A stretch of DNA of 64,000 bases from CAZCAC01 sp964496575 (GTDB taxonomy: Bacteria; Planctomycetota; UBA1135; GCA-002686595), in contig CAZCAC010000013.1 in NCBI GenBank assembly GCA_964496575.1, positions 1 to 64,000 of the forward strand. Reading direction: 5' to 3'. Both the position numbers and the translations under genes were made by a program. Positions within the stretch are counted from its first letter, which is position 1. Every line of letters begins with the position of its first letter. This document shows positions 54,095 through 63,878 of the stretch, one piece after another. Below the pieces are notes generated by a model, which saw only the letters and a program-made list of their open reading frames with translations, did not search any database and was not told the origin of the DNA.

Positions 54095-54129
54095 TCTCGC
54101 CCCCCACCGAAAACTCGACCCCGAGCTCC

Positions 54130-54157
54130 GGAATGGCGCGCCTCGCCGCGCCATTCC
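54130..54157 (+). terminator. Probable intrinsic terminator of the sigma-fusion gene
   Basis: A perfect 11-bp stem, GGAATGGCGCG with CGCGCCATTCC, and a 6-base loop, 36 bases after the stop codon and followed by ACTTTCC. The strong stem and position support termination; the U-tract is weak. Confidence 0.55.
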
Positions 54158-54242
54158 ACTTTCCACCGTTGCCGGATCGTCGCGAGGTGGGTACCACCAG
54201 GGAGACCGATCGCGCACGCGACTGCACGACCGGCCACGGAAG

Positions 54243-57200
54243 ATGGCGACACCAGAGGCAACCCACTTCGAGAGGACGGCCGGGAATCGCGGGGCCCGGA
54301 CTCCCTGGCTGTGTCTCCTCACCACGTGCCTCTCAATCGCCGGCTGTTCGGGGTCGAGCAGCAACCCATCGGCGTCCCCGGGCGGCGAGTTCTCCCTCCT
54401 GTCGACGTCGGTGACCAGCGGACAGACCTGGCAGATCAACCGGCCGATCAAGTTCAGGTTCAGCCAGTCGGTCGACTTCAGCACGGTCAGCCGAAACACG
54501 ATTCGTATCCAGCGCGAGGGCGGCCAGCCCGCGTTCGGCGACTTCAGCCTGGATCCTCTCGACCTCGACCCGGTCGACGGAAAGCCCCGGGCCGTGCTCT
54601 TCCAACCGATCTGCCCCACGCTCGGTGACTTCTCCGACGCGGGGTTCGAGCCGAACGGAGTCCGGTACCAGGTCGACCTTCCCGGCATGTCGTCCGGCGC
54701 GACGACGGTCCGTTCGCTGAGAACCGGACAGGCGCTCGAGACCGACGGCTACACGCTCACCTTCGTGACCGCGAGTGACGACCTCCTCGCCGAGCTGTTC
54801 CTGGACCCCGTCCTGGGACCGCCCGCTCCCCTGCTGAGACCGAGCAGCGAGGTCGCGTGTCGAGTCGAGGTGATCGACCCCGAGACCGGAGAGGTGGTCG
54901 CTCGGGAGTTCCATCAAGAGCTCGACGGCTCGGCCTCTCTGGAGGAGGGGTACCTGGTTCCCAACAACCTCTACAGCGCCCCGGAGACCCAGGTCACCAT
55001 CTACCTCGAGCTCAACCAGCCGGTCAGCCCGACCGCGGACAACATCAACGACGATCGTCTCAGGCTCGAGTACCTGACCCTCGCCGGAACCTGGAGCCCG
55101 CTCCCGATCGAGCTGGAACTCGTGGCCAACTGCACCGACAGCGGAGCGACTGTCCGCCTGATCCCGATCGGCATCCTGCCCCAGGACCGCGCGCTGCGGG
55201 TGGTGGTGACGGCGCAGTTCGAGGACCTGGTCGGTGACCGGAACATCGTCGCCCTCGACCGTTTCGCCCTGATGCAGACCGACGCCCAGCTCGATCACCT
55301 CGGCGCGCCGGCACAGGCGGGGGATGAGCTCTTCGAGCCGTTCAACCCCTACGACAATGCTTTCGAGGATACTACCTCCGGCCTCGACGCCCCGCGGAGC
55401 ACCTGGGGAGACGAGAGTTCCGGGGACGAGGGTCTCCAGGCGACCTTTGCCTTCGACGGAACCGGCGGCCCCCAGGGCGAGTTCGACCTCAAGATCGAGA
55501 GTGGCACGGAGGTGATCTTCGATACGACCGCGACGACGTTCATCGGCGGACCGGACTTCTCGCCCCAGTACACGCAGCTCGCGGTGGGCGGCCGCCTCGA
55601 CGTCCGTCACCTGCTCATCGAGGAGGGTGGGGCCCTCCGCTGTCAGGGTCCGAACCCGGCGCGGATCCTGGCCACCGGTGACGTCACCGTGCGAGGGACG
55701 CTGTCGGTCGACGGCTCGGACGCCGGTCCGGTCGTCGCGCTCGACACTCCCTTCCTGGCCGAGTCCGGAGCTGCCGGCCAGGGCGGCGGCGGGGACGGCG
55801 GGACCGGCAGCTACCTCACCAGCCAGGTGACGCCGCGCGGTCAAAACGGCTTCGGCGCGTTCCAGGTGGCGAACCAGGGGGGCGAGGGCGGCGAGTCCGG
55901 CTGGCACCCGAGCAACCACGACGGAGGCTACTTCCGACGCGCCGGAGGGGGCGGGGGCGGTCGCCTCGGGCACGACGTGCTCGTCCACGGCACCGATGGA
56001 GTGACCCTCTGCCCCACCGAGTGGGTCTACGGCCTGAACGCGGAGTCGGGGTTCCTCGGCCACGACAACGCGACGTCGTCCCAGGGACCGCACAAGCCCT
56101 ACGGCGGGCACGTCGGTCCGTCGCCCTTCACCAGCAGCGCCGGTCCCTCCGACGACTTCTTCGGCGTCAAGCGGAAGAACTTCGACACCGCGCAGGAGGC
56201 GCTGGTCATCGGCGAGCTGCCCACGCCGTGGCCGGGCGCCGGCGGAGGCGCCGGCGGCGACGCGACCCGGACCGACACCTACCCGCCGACGATCTTCGTC
56301 CACAACGCCCAGGACAAGGGCGCCGGTGGCGGAGGCGGCGCCGGGGCGCTCACGGTGATGGCGCTCTCGAGGATCATCGTCGAGGGCCATGGGTCGATCA
56401 CGGCGATCGGAGGCCACGGAAGTGGCGGCGAGAACACGACGGCCACGAACCGCATAGGCGGCGGCTCCGGGGGTGGCTCCGGCGGTCACCTGATCCTGCA
56501 GGCGGGGCTGGAGATCGATCTCTCCGGCGCATTTCTCGGCGGGCAGTCAGGCGTCACCAAGGAGGAGCAGCTGTTCCACGCGATCAATGCCCGGGGCGGC
56601 GAGGGCGGCGCCGGTGCCAACAATGCCGGCGGTGCCGCCAACAACGAGCGGATAGTCCGGCGGCAGGACGCCAAGCACACGGGCACGAGCAGCGCCTCGG
56701 ATCCACAGGACAACCCGTGGTTGCCCGTGTTGCCCCAGACGTGCATCGACTACAACACTTCGATCCTCGGCTCGAACCAGAACTACGTCGTTCGCTGCGC
56801 GGGCGGTGATGGAGGCCCCGGCCTGGTCCAGCTCCACGTGGGCAATCTCTCGGGCGCGCCGGCGGAGCACGACATCAAGTACCCGGGCGGCGAGATCGCC
56901 CACCTGCGCGATCTCGTCTGGCCGCCACCGCACGGACTGAACGAGCTCACGTGGATCTGGGAGGACCAGCTGCTGCCGAGCTTCGGTCGCTTCTCCAAGA
57001 CGCAATCGACCTGGATCCCGCTGGGGGCCGCGACGGTGGCTCCGGGCAGCTCGACGCCCGATCCGCTGGTCTTTCTCTTCGACGGCGTCGATCCTTCCAG
57101 CGGCAAGATCGCGAGAGACGAGTCGGGAGGAACGATCGAGGATCTCGCCCCGCTGCTCCAGCCCGCGGCCGCGATCGAATCCCCGGGCCTGCCGGACAGG

Positions 57201-57743
57201 CGCTCGGCGAACACGGTGCGCTTCGACGCCGCCGAGCTCGTCGGCGGGAACGAGATCTACGCGCGCAATCCGAGCCTCCTGCGGCGCTTCCGGCTCACCA
57301 TCGGTCCCCGCAGCTTCACCGTGGCGTCGGCGAAGTACCTCGGGGACGGTGATCTCGCCACGGGAAACGACTATCTCGACGTGACCGTGACCGAATCGAT
57401 CGATGAGGACGGGCACCCTCCCACCGGTCAGCTGAGCTTGATCCCACGCTACTTCACCGTCACCACCCTGGGAGTGGAAGATTCGCTGCCGGCAACCGCT
57501 TCGGTGAAGATCGAGTTCCAGGCGACGTCGGCGAACAGCCAAGGCGACCCCGACGAGTCTTCCGTCTTCCCCGACGTGAGCCTCTGGGCGACCGACATCA
57601 GCCAGCTCAACGAGGCGCCGGCGAACACCGGCTTCCGCTTCTTCCGCTATCGAGTGACCTTCGATATCGCGGAGCAAGGAGAGCTGAGTGCCGACATGCC
57701 GCGCCCGGTGCTGGACTTCCTGCGCATCCCTTTCAGGTTCTAG
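54243..57743 (+). CDS. Large lipoprotein with Ig-like N-terminus and glycine-rich core
   Basis: An 1166-residue lipoprotein: a long leader, then L-C-L-L-T-T-C-L-S-I-A-G-C (lipobox Cys about 38). Residues about 55-430 are beta-rich, with SbsA/Ig-like segments (I-K-F-R-F-S-Q-S-V-D-F, V-T-I-Y-L-E-L-N-Q-P-V). Residues about 460-850 are unusually rich in glycine, with runs such as A-G-G-G-G-G-G-R-L, P-G-A-G-G-G-A-G-G-D and R-I-G-G-G-S-G-G-G-S-G-G. These alternate with right-handed-helix-like strands (G-A-L-R-C-Q-G-P, D-V-T-V-R-G-T-L-S). The C-terminal 280 residues are again beta-rich. I do not recognise a named family. The build suggests a long surface fibre or adhesin. It follows the sigma fusion but is separated from it by the hairpin at 54130. 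Confidence 0.78.
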   Translation: MATPEATHFERTAGNRGARTPWLCLLTTCLSIAGCSGSSSNPSASPGGEFSLLSTSVTSGQTWQINRPIKFRFSQSVDFSTVSRNTIRIQREGGQPAFGDFSLDPLDLDPVDGKPRAVLFQPICPTLGDFSDAGFEPNGVRYQVDLPGMSSGATTVRSLRTGQALETDGYTLTFVTASDDLLAELFLDPVLGPPAPLLRPSSEVACRVEVIDPETGEVVAREFHQELDGSASLEEGYLVPNNLYSAPETQVTIYLELNQPVSPTADNINDDRLRLEYLTLAGTWSPLPIELELVANCTDSGATVRLIPIGILPQDRALRVVVTAQFEDLVGDRNIVALDRFALMQTDAQLDHLGAPAQAGDELFEPFNPYDNAFEDTTSGLDAPRSTWGDESSGDEGLQATFAFDGTGGPQGEFDLKIESGTEVIFDTTATTFIGGPDFSPQYTQLAVGGRLDVRHLLIEEGGALRCQGPNPARILATGDVTVRGTLSVDGSDAGPVVALDTPFLAESGAAGQGGGGDGGTGSYLTSQVTPRGQNGFGAFQVANQGGEGGESGWHPSNHDGGYFRRAGGGGGGRLGHDVLVHGTDGVTLCPTEWVYGLNAESGFLGHDNATSSQGPHKPYGGHVGPSPFTSSAGPSDDFFGVKRKNFDTAQEALVIGELPTPWPGAGGGAGGDATRTDTYPPTIFVHNAQDKGAGGGGGAGALTVMALSRIIVEGHGSITAIGGHGSGGENTTATNRIGGGSGGGSGGHLILQAGLEIDLSGAFLGGQSGVTKEEQLFHAINARGGEGGAGANNAGGAANNERIVRRQDAKHTGTSSASDPQDNPWLPVLPQTCIDYNTSILGSNQNYVVRCAGGDGGPGLVQLHVGNLSGAPAEHDIKYPGGEIAHLRDLVWPPPHGLNELTWIWEDQLLPSFGRFSKTQSTWIPLGAATVAPGSSTPDPLVFLFDGVDPSSGKIARDESGGTIEDLAPLLQPAAAIESPGLPDRRSANTVRFDAAELVGGNEIYARNPSLLRRFRLTIGPRSFTVASAKYLGDGDLATGNDYLDVTVTESIDEDGHPPTGQLSLIPRYFTVTTLGVEDSLPATASVKIEFQATSANSQGDPDESSVFPDVSLWATDISQLNEAPANTGFRFFRYRVTFDIAEQGELSADMPRPVLDFLRIPFRF

Positions 57744-57838
57744 ACGGGATCGGTACGGCGCCTACTTCCCGAGCTCCTTGCAGTCCTGACGGCGCGCAGT
57801 AGCGTGGTGGTCCCGCATCCCCGACCAGCTCTCCGAAC

Positions 57839-59782
57839 ATGATCCTGCCCCTGATCGCCGCGCTCGGCACTCTCCTCCCGGAACCGCAGGCCGACGCCTC
57901 CCTCCCCGATCGCGTCGTCGATTCCTGGCCTGGAGAGGAGTCGAAATGGCACGGCTTCGCGCGCCACGACTTCGAGCTCGACGGTCGCCGCTGCATCGTC
58001 GTCGAGCCGCGCGAGGTCGCGCCGGATCGCCCCTGGATCTGGCGCGCGCGTTTCTTCGGCCACGAGCCGCAGACCGACGTCGCGCTGCTGGAGCGCGGCT
58101 TCCACCTCGCCTACATCGACGTGGCGGGGATGTTCGGCAACGAGACGGCGTGCGCGCACTGGGATACGTTCCACGAGTACTTGACCGGTGAGCACGGGCT
58201 CGCGCCGCGGGTCGCGATCGAGGCGATGAGTCGCGGCGGGCTCATCGCCTTGAACTGGGCCGTTCGCCGGCCGGAGAAGGTGGCCTGCCTCTACCTCGAC
58301 GCTCCCGTCTTCGACGTGCGCAGCTGGCCCGGAGGCGCCGGGGTCTCGACCCGGCGCGAGGCGGAGTGGAAGCAGTGCCTCGCCGCGCACGGCCTCGAGG
58401 CCGCGGAGGGCGAGAGCTTCGAGCTCTTCCCGGCGGAGCGGCTCGCGCGAATCGCTCCGACCGTTCCCGTCCTGGCGGTGTGCGGCCTGGCCGATGAGGT
58501 GGTGCCCTTCGCCGAGAACACCGGCGTGCTCGCCTCGCGGTACCGCGGCGCCGGCGGCTCGATCTTCGTCGTCGAGAAGAAAGGAGTCGGCCACCACCCG
58601 CACAGCCTCGAGGACCCGAGGCTGATCGTCGACTTCATCCTGCGCCACACCGTCGGCAGCGGCGACAGCTTCGTCCTGCGCGACGGACTCCGTCGGTCGC
58701 ACGCGGTCTTCAGCGCGGAGAAGCGCGGCCGCGTCGCCTTCCTCGGCGGCTCGATCACGTACAACCCCGGCTGGCGCGACCTGCTGGGCGAGGAGCTGCA
58801 GCGCCGCTTCCCCGACGCGGAGCTCGAATTCGTCGCGGCGGGAATCCCGTCGATGGGCTCGACGCCCGGTGCGTTTCGCCTGGAGCGGGACGTGCTCTCC
58901 CGCGGGCGCGTCGATCTGTTGTTCGTCGAGGCCGCGGTCAACGACGCGACCAACTCGCGGACCGCCACCGAGCAGCTGCGCGGGATCGAGGGCATCGTCC
59001 GCCACGCCCGGCGCGCCAACCCCGCCTGCGACGTCGTGCTGATGCACTTCGTCGATCCGGACAAGATGGAGAAGTTCGCGCGCGGCGAGGTGCCGCCGGT
59101 GATCGTGCAGCACGAGAAAGTGGCGGAGCACTATCGAACGCCCTCCCTCGATCTCGCCCGCGAGGTGACCAAGCGCATCCAGAACGGCGAGTTCACCTGG
59201 AAGGACGACTTCGTGAACCTCCACCCCTCGCCCTTCGGCCAGCGCCTCTACTTCGAGTCGATGCGACGGTTGATCGACGCCGCCTGGCGGGAGGGGCCTC
59301 GACCCACCGCAGCGCCGAAGCTCCCCGAGCCCCTGGACCGCGACTCCTACGACGCCGGCTACATCGTCGATATCGACCGGGCCCGGCTCGGCGAGGGCTG
59401 GACGATCGTCGAGAGCTGGCGCCCCACCGACGGCAAGGGCACGCGCGCGGGTTTCGTCGACGTACCGATGCTGGTGTCGCAGACGCCGGGAGCGAAGCTG
59501 AGCCTCTCCTTCGAGGGACGGGCGGTCGGCATCTGGGTGGCGGCGGGGCCCGACGCGGGGTGGATCGACGCTCGCGTCGACGGTGGAGCCTGGCGTCGTG
59601 TCGATCTCATCCTGCGCTGGAGCAGCCGCCTGCACCTGCCCTGGCTCCACGTCCTCGCCGCGGGACTGGACGGCGGCGAGCACTCGCTCGAGCTGCGTCT
59701 GCCCGAAGAACCGCCGGGCGAGAACCGGGGCCGAGCGGTCCGCATTCGCGCCTTCGTGGTCAACGGGCCGGCGATCGACTGA
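57839..59782 (+). CDS. Two-enzyme esterase: alpha/beta hydrolase joined to an SGNH hydrolase
   Basis: A 647-residue protein with a short hydrophobic N-terminus (M-I-L-P-L-I-A-A-L-G-T-L-L), probably a signal peptide. Residues about 30-275 form an alpha/beta hydrolase: Ser in E-A-M-S-R-G-G-L-I (about 130), Asp in G-L-A-D-E-V-V and His in G-V-G-H-H-P-H. Residues about 295-480 form an SGNH/GDSL-type hydrolase: block I F-L-G-G-S-I-T, block II G-I-P-S-M-G-S, V-E-A-A-V-N-D, and Asp/His in N-L-H-P-S-P-F-G. A C-terminal beta-sandwich-like region follows. Both catalytic sets look complete, so the protein may carry two esterase activities on one substrate, such as acetylated and feruloylated polysaccharide. 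That substrate is inference. Confidence 0.85.
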   Translation: MILPLIAALGTLLPEPQADASLPDRVVDSWPGEESKWHGFARHDFELDGRRCIVVEPREVAPDRPWIWRARFFGHEPQTDVALLERGFHLAYIDVAGMFGNETACAHWDTFHEYLTGEHGLAPRVAIEAMSRGGLIALNWAVRRPEKVACLYLDAPVFDVRSWPGGAGVSTRREAEWKQCLAAHGLEAAEGESFELFPAERLARIAPTVPVLAVCGLADEVVPFAENTGVLASRYRGAGGSIFVVEKKGVGHHPHSLEDPRLIVDFILRHTVGSGDSFVLRDGLRRSHAVFSAEKRGRVAFLGGSITYNPGWRDLLGEELQRRFPDAELEFVAAGIPSMGSTPGAFRLERDVLSRGRVDLLFVEAAVNDATNSRTATEQLRGIEGIVRHARRANPACDVVLMHFVDPDKMEKFARGEVPPVIVQHEKVAEHYRTPSLDLAREVTKRIQNGEFTWKDDFVNLHPSPFGQRLYFESMRRLIDAAWREGPRPTAAPKLPEPLDRDSYDAGYIVDIDRARLGEGWTIVESWRPTDGKGTRAGFVDVPMLVSQTPGAKLSLSFEGRAVGIWVAAGPDAGWIDARVDGGAWRRVDLILRWSSRLHLPWLHVLAAGLDGGEHSLELRLPEEPPGENRGRAVRIRAFVVNGPAID

Positions 59783-59841
59783 CGCGCCGTGCTGCAGGTC
59801 TGCGTGGACCCGTCAATCAAGTGTTGACAGGCCCATCCACA

Positions 59842-61272
59842 TCAGGGAATCCAGAGGACCTCGACGCCATTCGACAGGTTGAACTCGCTTCCGCAGGGAC
59901 CCCCGACGGGATCGCGATACCAGAGCTGATAGCGACGGAGGTCGCCGCTGGCCACTCCCCCTTTGGCAGTGATGTCGATGGTCGTGGCGATGTCGCCGAG
60001 GATGTTGGCGATCACCACCTCGAGGCGGGTCACCGCCCCGCCGGCGCAGCGCAGGCCGTCGCCGAAGGCGAGGCCGTCTCCGCCGCCCACCGCGTTGTTC
60101 CCCTGGAAGAAGAGGCCCGCCTGACCCGGTATCGCCCCGTAGGCGAAGAGAGTCAGGTCGGCGGCGAGGATGCTGGGGCTGCCGGTAGCGGTCAGGAGTG
60201 CCCCCTGGCCGGAGGAGTTCGCGCATCCCTGTCCGGCGAATCCGGGGTTGTCACAGGGACAGGAGGCTCCGGTACCGTCACCGAAGCAGAAGGAGGTGAT
60301 ATAGCCCACTCCCTGGAAGAGGTGCACCTTCCTGTCCCCGCCGCCGATCAGAAGATCGGGCGACCCGTCGCCGGTCCAGTCGCAGAGGGAGGGCTTGCTG
60401 CGCCCCGGTGAGCTCAGGGAGACCGGCACGCCGTTGGTCAGGACCGAGACGAACCCCGCAAAGGTCGGCGCCGAGTTCGTGCCCACGTTCGGGTAGAAGC
60501 GCACGCCCCCCGTCGAGTAGCCGGTCAGCAGGTCCTTCTTCCCGTCGCCGTCGAGGTCGGCGATAACCGGCGTCGCCCTCCCACTGCCGACGATCAGGTC
60601 CGTCCCGTTGTTCTGCACGAGCTCCACCACCTGGAAGTCCGGCGCGGTGGCGGTGCCCTCGTTGCGGAGGTAGCGCACCCGGCCGTCATTGCCGCCGACG
60701 ATGAGATCTCTGCGGCCGTCCTCGTCCCAGTCGGGCATCGCGGGCGCCGCGGCCTTGCCCACGTCGAGTTGGACCTTGCCGCCGGGCGGCCCCACCAGGA
60801 GGTACTGGCCGTTGTTGAACGCCGGCGCTGCGTTGGTGGCGATGTTGGTGAAGAGCCTGATCCGCCCGCAGCCGAGGCCGAGGAGGAGGTCCTTGCGCCC
60901 GTCCAGATCCCAGTCAACGACCAGGATGGTGCTGGGGCCTCAGCCGCTCCCCGGCTCCTGGAGGTCTCCCCCGCCCGCCTGGGCGAAGAAGAACCCGTTG
61001 AAGAGCGGGCTGTCCGCCGTCCCCACGTTGATGAAGACGCGCACCTTGACCGGGGTCGTGGAGCCGTAGCCGTTGGTCACCACCAGGTCGCAGAGTCCAT
61101 CCTCGTTCCAGTCGACGCCGGCGGCCGCCGCATCGTTGGGCATCGTGATGTCGACGCCACTGGACTGAATGGTCTCCTCTGGCCCCACGTGGAGCTGGGC
61201 GTGGGCCAGGGGGGCAGTGGTAGCGAGCAACAGGAGCGAGGCGGCTCCCGCCTTCGAAAGGGTGTTGATCAT
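59842..61272 (-). CDS. Secreted FG-GAP beta-propeller with one in-frame UGA (candidate selenoprotein) and planctomycete C-terminal domain
   Basis: Read through, a 476-residue protein. It begins at 61272 with a signal peptide (A-S-L-L-L-L-A-T-T-A-P, ending A-H-A-Q). FG-GAP repeats follow, with D-W-N-E-D-G-L-C-D-L, D-W-D-L-D-G-R-K-D-L, D-W-D-E-D-G-R-R-D-L, D-L-D-G-D-G-K-K-D-L and D-W-T-G-D-G-S-P-D-L. Codon 111 is TGA (60942-60940), context P-G-S-G-[UGA]-G-P-S-T-I-L-V-V-D-W. The frame is open and repeat-like on both sides. The C-terminus has several cysteines (C-P-C-D-N-P-G), then the shared domain with G-L-F-F-Q-G, Y-Q-L-W-Y-R-D-P and F-N-L-S-N-G. From memory, related planctomycete proteins often have Cys at the place of the UGA (S-G-C-x-G before the D-W-x-x-D-G loop); this must be checked. 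The downstream part alone has no export signal. Confidence 0.7.
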
Positions 61273-61467
61273 CTCATCAGGGGGATCGGTGGAAACGAAA
61301 ACCCGGCGGGCCGGTGCTCGCCCAAGGGGTTCAATCCTACCGCATTCCCGAGAACCGGATAGGGATCGCTCTTGAGGGATTGCTCCAGGGGGCAGTCCAC
61401 GGGAGCCAGGACCGTGCCTGTGAGCTGGAGTCCGCCTCCGAGGTCTCCCCGCAGGATGCGAAGAGCG

Positions 61468-61950
61468 CTACTGGAAGGTCACTGCGCGCGCGCTCCAGCC
61501 GGTGATGGTGTTCCAGCCCACCGCGAGCGGCGCGTCGAGAGCGATCGCCTCGATGGCGCTGAGCTGGTTCGCGACGAACATCCCCGTGGAGAAGGGCGCG
61601 CCACCCACGGGCCAGATCGTGCCTTCCTCGAGGTTCTGGTCGTACGAGTAGCCGCCCATCCAGGAGCCGTCGCGGTCGACGCACTCCGCCGTGGAGAGCT
61701 CCACCGAGGTCAGGCCCCCCAGCGCCGGCAGGTGCGTCATGCCCGTGCCCGCCTCCCAGCGGAAGGCTTCGATCACGTTGGGCGAGGTACCCCAGCCGAC
61801 GACCACCTCACCATCGCCGCTCACGGCGCGCGCGTTGGAGTCGCTGGTGATGCCGGCTACCACACCCAGGAGCTGGAGCTGAGCGCTCGAGGGCGCGACA
61901 GCGGCGAGGGAAGGTGTCGCGAGGGCGAGGAGGGTGATGCTGTTTCTCAT
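61468..61950 (-). CDS. Small secreted HAF-repeat protein
   Basis: A 160-residue exported protein with a signal peptide (L-L-A-L-A-T-P-S-L-A-A-V, cleavage near S-A-Q). The body has repeats of the HAF/'probable extracellular repeat' type, recognisable from A-R-A-V-S-G-D-G-E-V-V-V-G-W and E-A-F-R-W-E-A-G-T-G-M, with weaker copies (G-S-W-M-G-G-Y-S-Y). These repeats form short beta-propeller blades of unknown ligand. At about three repeats it is much shorter than most such proteins (300-450 residues), so it may be truncated. The stop is TAG, so it does not belong with the UGA-interrupted genes. The 195-bp gap to the FG-GAP gene holds no visible gene. Confidence 0.7.
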   Translation of the reverse strand: MRNSITLLALATPSLAAVAPSSAQLQLLGVVAGITSDSNARAVSGDGEVVVGWGTSPNVIEAFRWEAGTGMTHLPALGGLTSVELSTAECVDRDGSWMGGYSYDQNLEEGTIWPVGGAPFSTGMFVANQLSAIEAIALDAPLAVGWNTITGWSARAVTFQ

Positions 61951-62034
61951 CGCAGTACTCTAGGGCGATCGCGCCAGGCCGCTACCCTTCGCAACGCGAC
62001 CCTGCGTGACTCGGAATGGCGGATATCTTACCCC

Positions 62035-62053
62035 GGATACGGAGTCCGGCTCC
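62035..62053. repeat. Single copy of the 19-bp GGATACGGAG element
   Basis: GGATACGGAGTCCGGCTCC, 26 bases before the HEAT/VWA start. The same sequence returns after that gene at 63879 (one mismatch), and inverted at 63957-63975 (identical). Confidence 0.85.
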
Positions 62054-62079
62054 TATCATCCGGGACCACCACTCGCCCG

Positions 62080-63876
62080 ATGCCGATGGGATCCAAGCTC
62101 CTAGCCCTCCTGATCACTTTGTTCCTCGGCGCCCACGTCGTACCCACGGCCAGTGCGCAGAGTGCTCTGCAAGAGCTCGTGAAGCAGATCGAGGAGAAGG
62201 GGACTAGCGCGAGTGCCGCGCAGTTCAAGAAGCTCACCGCCTTCAAGAACGAGGCTTCCTTCAAGGCGATGCAGCGGATCTGCAAGAGCCTGCAGAACGC
62301 CGGCAACCTCAAGGCGGCATACGCCGCGTTCGACGCCTACCGCGACGTTCCCGGTCTTTCCCGGCGGGCCGTCAGCTATCTCGCCGGAGAGGCGGATTCG
62401 GGTCTGGAACGGGCGCGACGGGCCGCCGCAGCCGGCTTGATCCGCTACGGGGCCCGGGCCGAACCCGAGCTGCGCGAGCTGCTCGGCAGCAAGGACGAGG
62501 TCGTTCGAGGCTACGCCATCAAGCCTCTCATCCCGATCCTCGGCAAGGAGGGCACGCCGAAGGCGCTGGAGCTGATTCTCGACAACCTGAGGCTCGGGAC
62601 CTCGGGAAACCGGACGCAGCTGCTCCAGGCGCTGCAGCCCTTCACGGCGGAGGAGTGCAACCGGAACTTCGCTTCGCGCCTCGTCGATTCCAAGGTCGAC
62701 TCGTTGCTCAAGGTGCTGATCGTCGAGACGATCGCCGCGCACCGGCAGCCGGGTGTTTCAGAGGCCCTCGTGCGCGCGCTGCGGGACAAGTCGACGGACG
62801 TGCAGTTCGCCGCTCTCGAGGCCCTGGGGGCGCGGGGCGAGACGTCGCACGTCAAGGCGCTCAAGAAGCTCGTCCGGTCGGAGGACGACGCGGTGCGGCG
62901 CCTGGCGGTGATCTCGCTGGCCCGGCTGCTGGGGACCGATCCGCGCTGGTTCCGCGAGCTTCAGTCGATGGCGCGTGACAAGAACCCGGCCACGCGGCAG
63001 GGTGCGGCGGTCGCCCTGGCCGAGCTGCGCACACCCGAGGCGCTGGAGGTGCTGCACAAGATGCTCGCCGACACCGATCCGGCCGTGCGCCGACAGACCC
63101 TGCAGCTCGTCGGCAACCTGCGTCGCAAGGATTCGCTGCCCTTCCTGATGGGCCGGCTGAACGGCGAGCGCGGCCGGCTCAAGATGGATCTGCTCACCAC
63201 CTTGCGGCTGATCACCGGGCTCGACAACGGCACCTCCTACGAGCGCTGGAAGCGGTGGTGGGACAACGAGGGCGCCACGTTCACGGTGCCCGACTACGAG
63301 GTGGCGCTGAAGGTGGAGAAGGAGCGTCGGAAGCGAGCCAGCGAGGGACGGACGGTGAGCTCCTTCTACGGCCTGGAGGTGGTCAGCGATCGCGTCTGTT
63401 TCGTCCTCGACACCTCCAGCTCGATGCGCACGAAGCTGGGGAAGAAGACCAAGATCGAAGCCGCCAAGGAGGAGCTCTCGAATGCTCTGCGAAAGTACCC
63501 GGGCGCCGATCTGTTCAACATCGTTTTCTTCTCGTCCGATGTTCATGCGTGGCAGGACGAGCTGGTCGAGATGAACGACGAGCGGCGCTCGAAGGCGCTC
63601 TCCTACGTCTCTCGCCAGAAGGCGAGCGGCACCACGGCGCTCTACGACGCGTTGGAGCTCGCCTTCCAGGACAAGCGCGTGGATACCTTGTTCCTCGTGA
63701 CCGACGGTTCACCCCAGGGCGGCGCGATCGACGACCCGGTGGCGATCCGGGAAGAGGTCCAGCACTGGAACTCCGCCCGGCACATCCGCATCCACTGTGT
63801 CTCGGTCGGGCGCGGCAGCCGCTTGCTGAAGTGGCTGGCGAAGGACACCGGCGGAAAGTACCGGGAAGTCAAGTAG
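62080..63876 (+). CDS. Secreted HEAT-repeat/von Willebrand factor A protein
   Basis: A 598-residue exported protein (signal M-P-M-G-S-K-L-L-A-L-L-I-T-L, cleaved after A-S-A). Residues about 60-360 are HEAT-like helical repeats (V-R-G-Y-A-I-K-P-L-I-P-I-L, D-A-V-R-R-L-A-V-I-S-L-A-R-L-L, P-A-V-R-R-Q-T-L-Q-L). A VWA domain follows at about 430-595, with the complete MIDAS set: D-T-S-S-S-M (about 444), Thr in S-G-T-T-A-L-Y, and Asp in V-T-D-G-S-P. Such proteins bind partner proteins through metal. Start is ATG 62080, or ATG 62086 two codons on. The gene stands alone, bracketed by the 19-bp element on one side and a long inverted repeat on the other. Confidence 0.88.
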   Translation: MPMGSKLLALLITLFLGAHVVPTASAQSALQELVKQIEEKGTSASAAQFKKLTAFKNEASFKAMQRICKSLQNAGNLKAAYAAFDAYRDVPGLSRRAVSYLAGEADSGLERARRAAAAGLIRYGARAEPELRELLGSKDEVVRGYAIKPLIPILGKEGTPKALELILDNLRLGTSGNRTQLLQALQPFTAEECNRNFASRLVDSKVDSLLKVLIVETIAAHRQPGVSEALVRALRDKSTDVQFAALEALGARGETSHVKALKKLVRSEDDAVRRLAVISLARLLGTDPRWFRELQSMARDKNPATRQGAAVALAELRTPEALEVLHKMLADTDPAVRRQTLQLVGNLRRKDSLPFLMGRLNGERGRLKMDLLTTLRLITGLDNGTSYERWKRWWDNEGATFTVPDYEVALKVEKERRKRASEGRTVSSFYGLEVVSDRVCFVLDTSSSMRTKLGKKTKIEAAKEELSNALRKYPGADLFNIVFFSSDVHAWQDELVEMNDERRSKALSYVSRQKASGTTALYDALELAFQDKRVDTLFLVTDGSPQGGAIDDPVAIREEVQHWNSARHIRIHCVSVGRGSRLLKWLAKDTGGKYREVK

Positions 63877-63878
63877 CG

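Noticed and set aside
61468..61950. A fourth UGA-interrupted gene at the HAF-repeat protein
   Set aside because: Its stop is TAG, and the frame after it does not continue the repeat.
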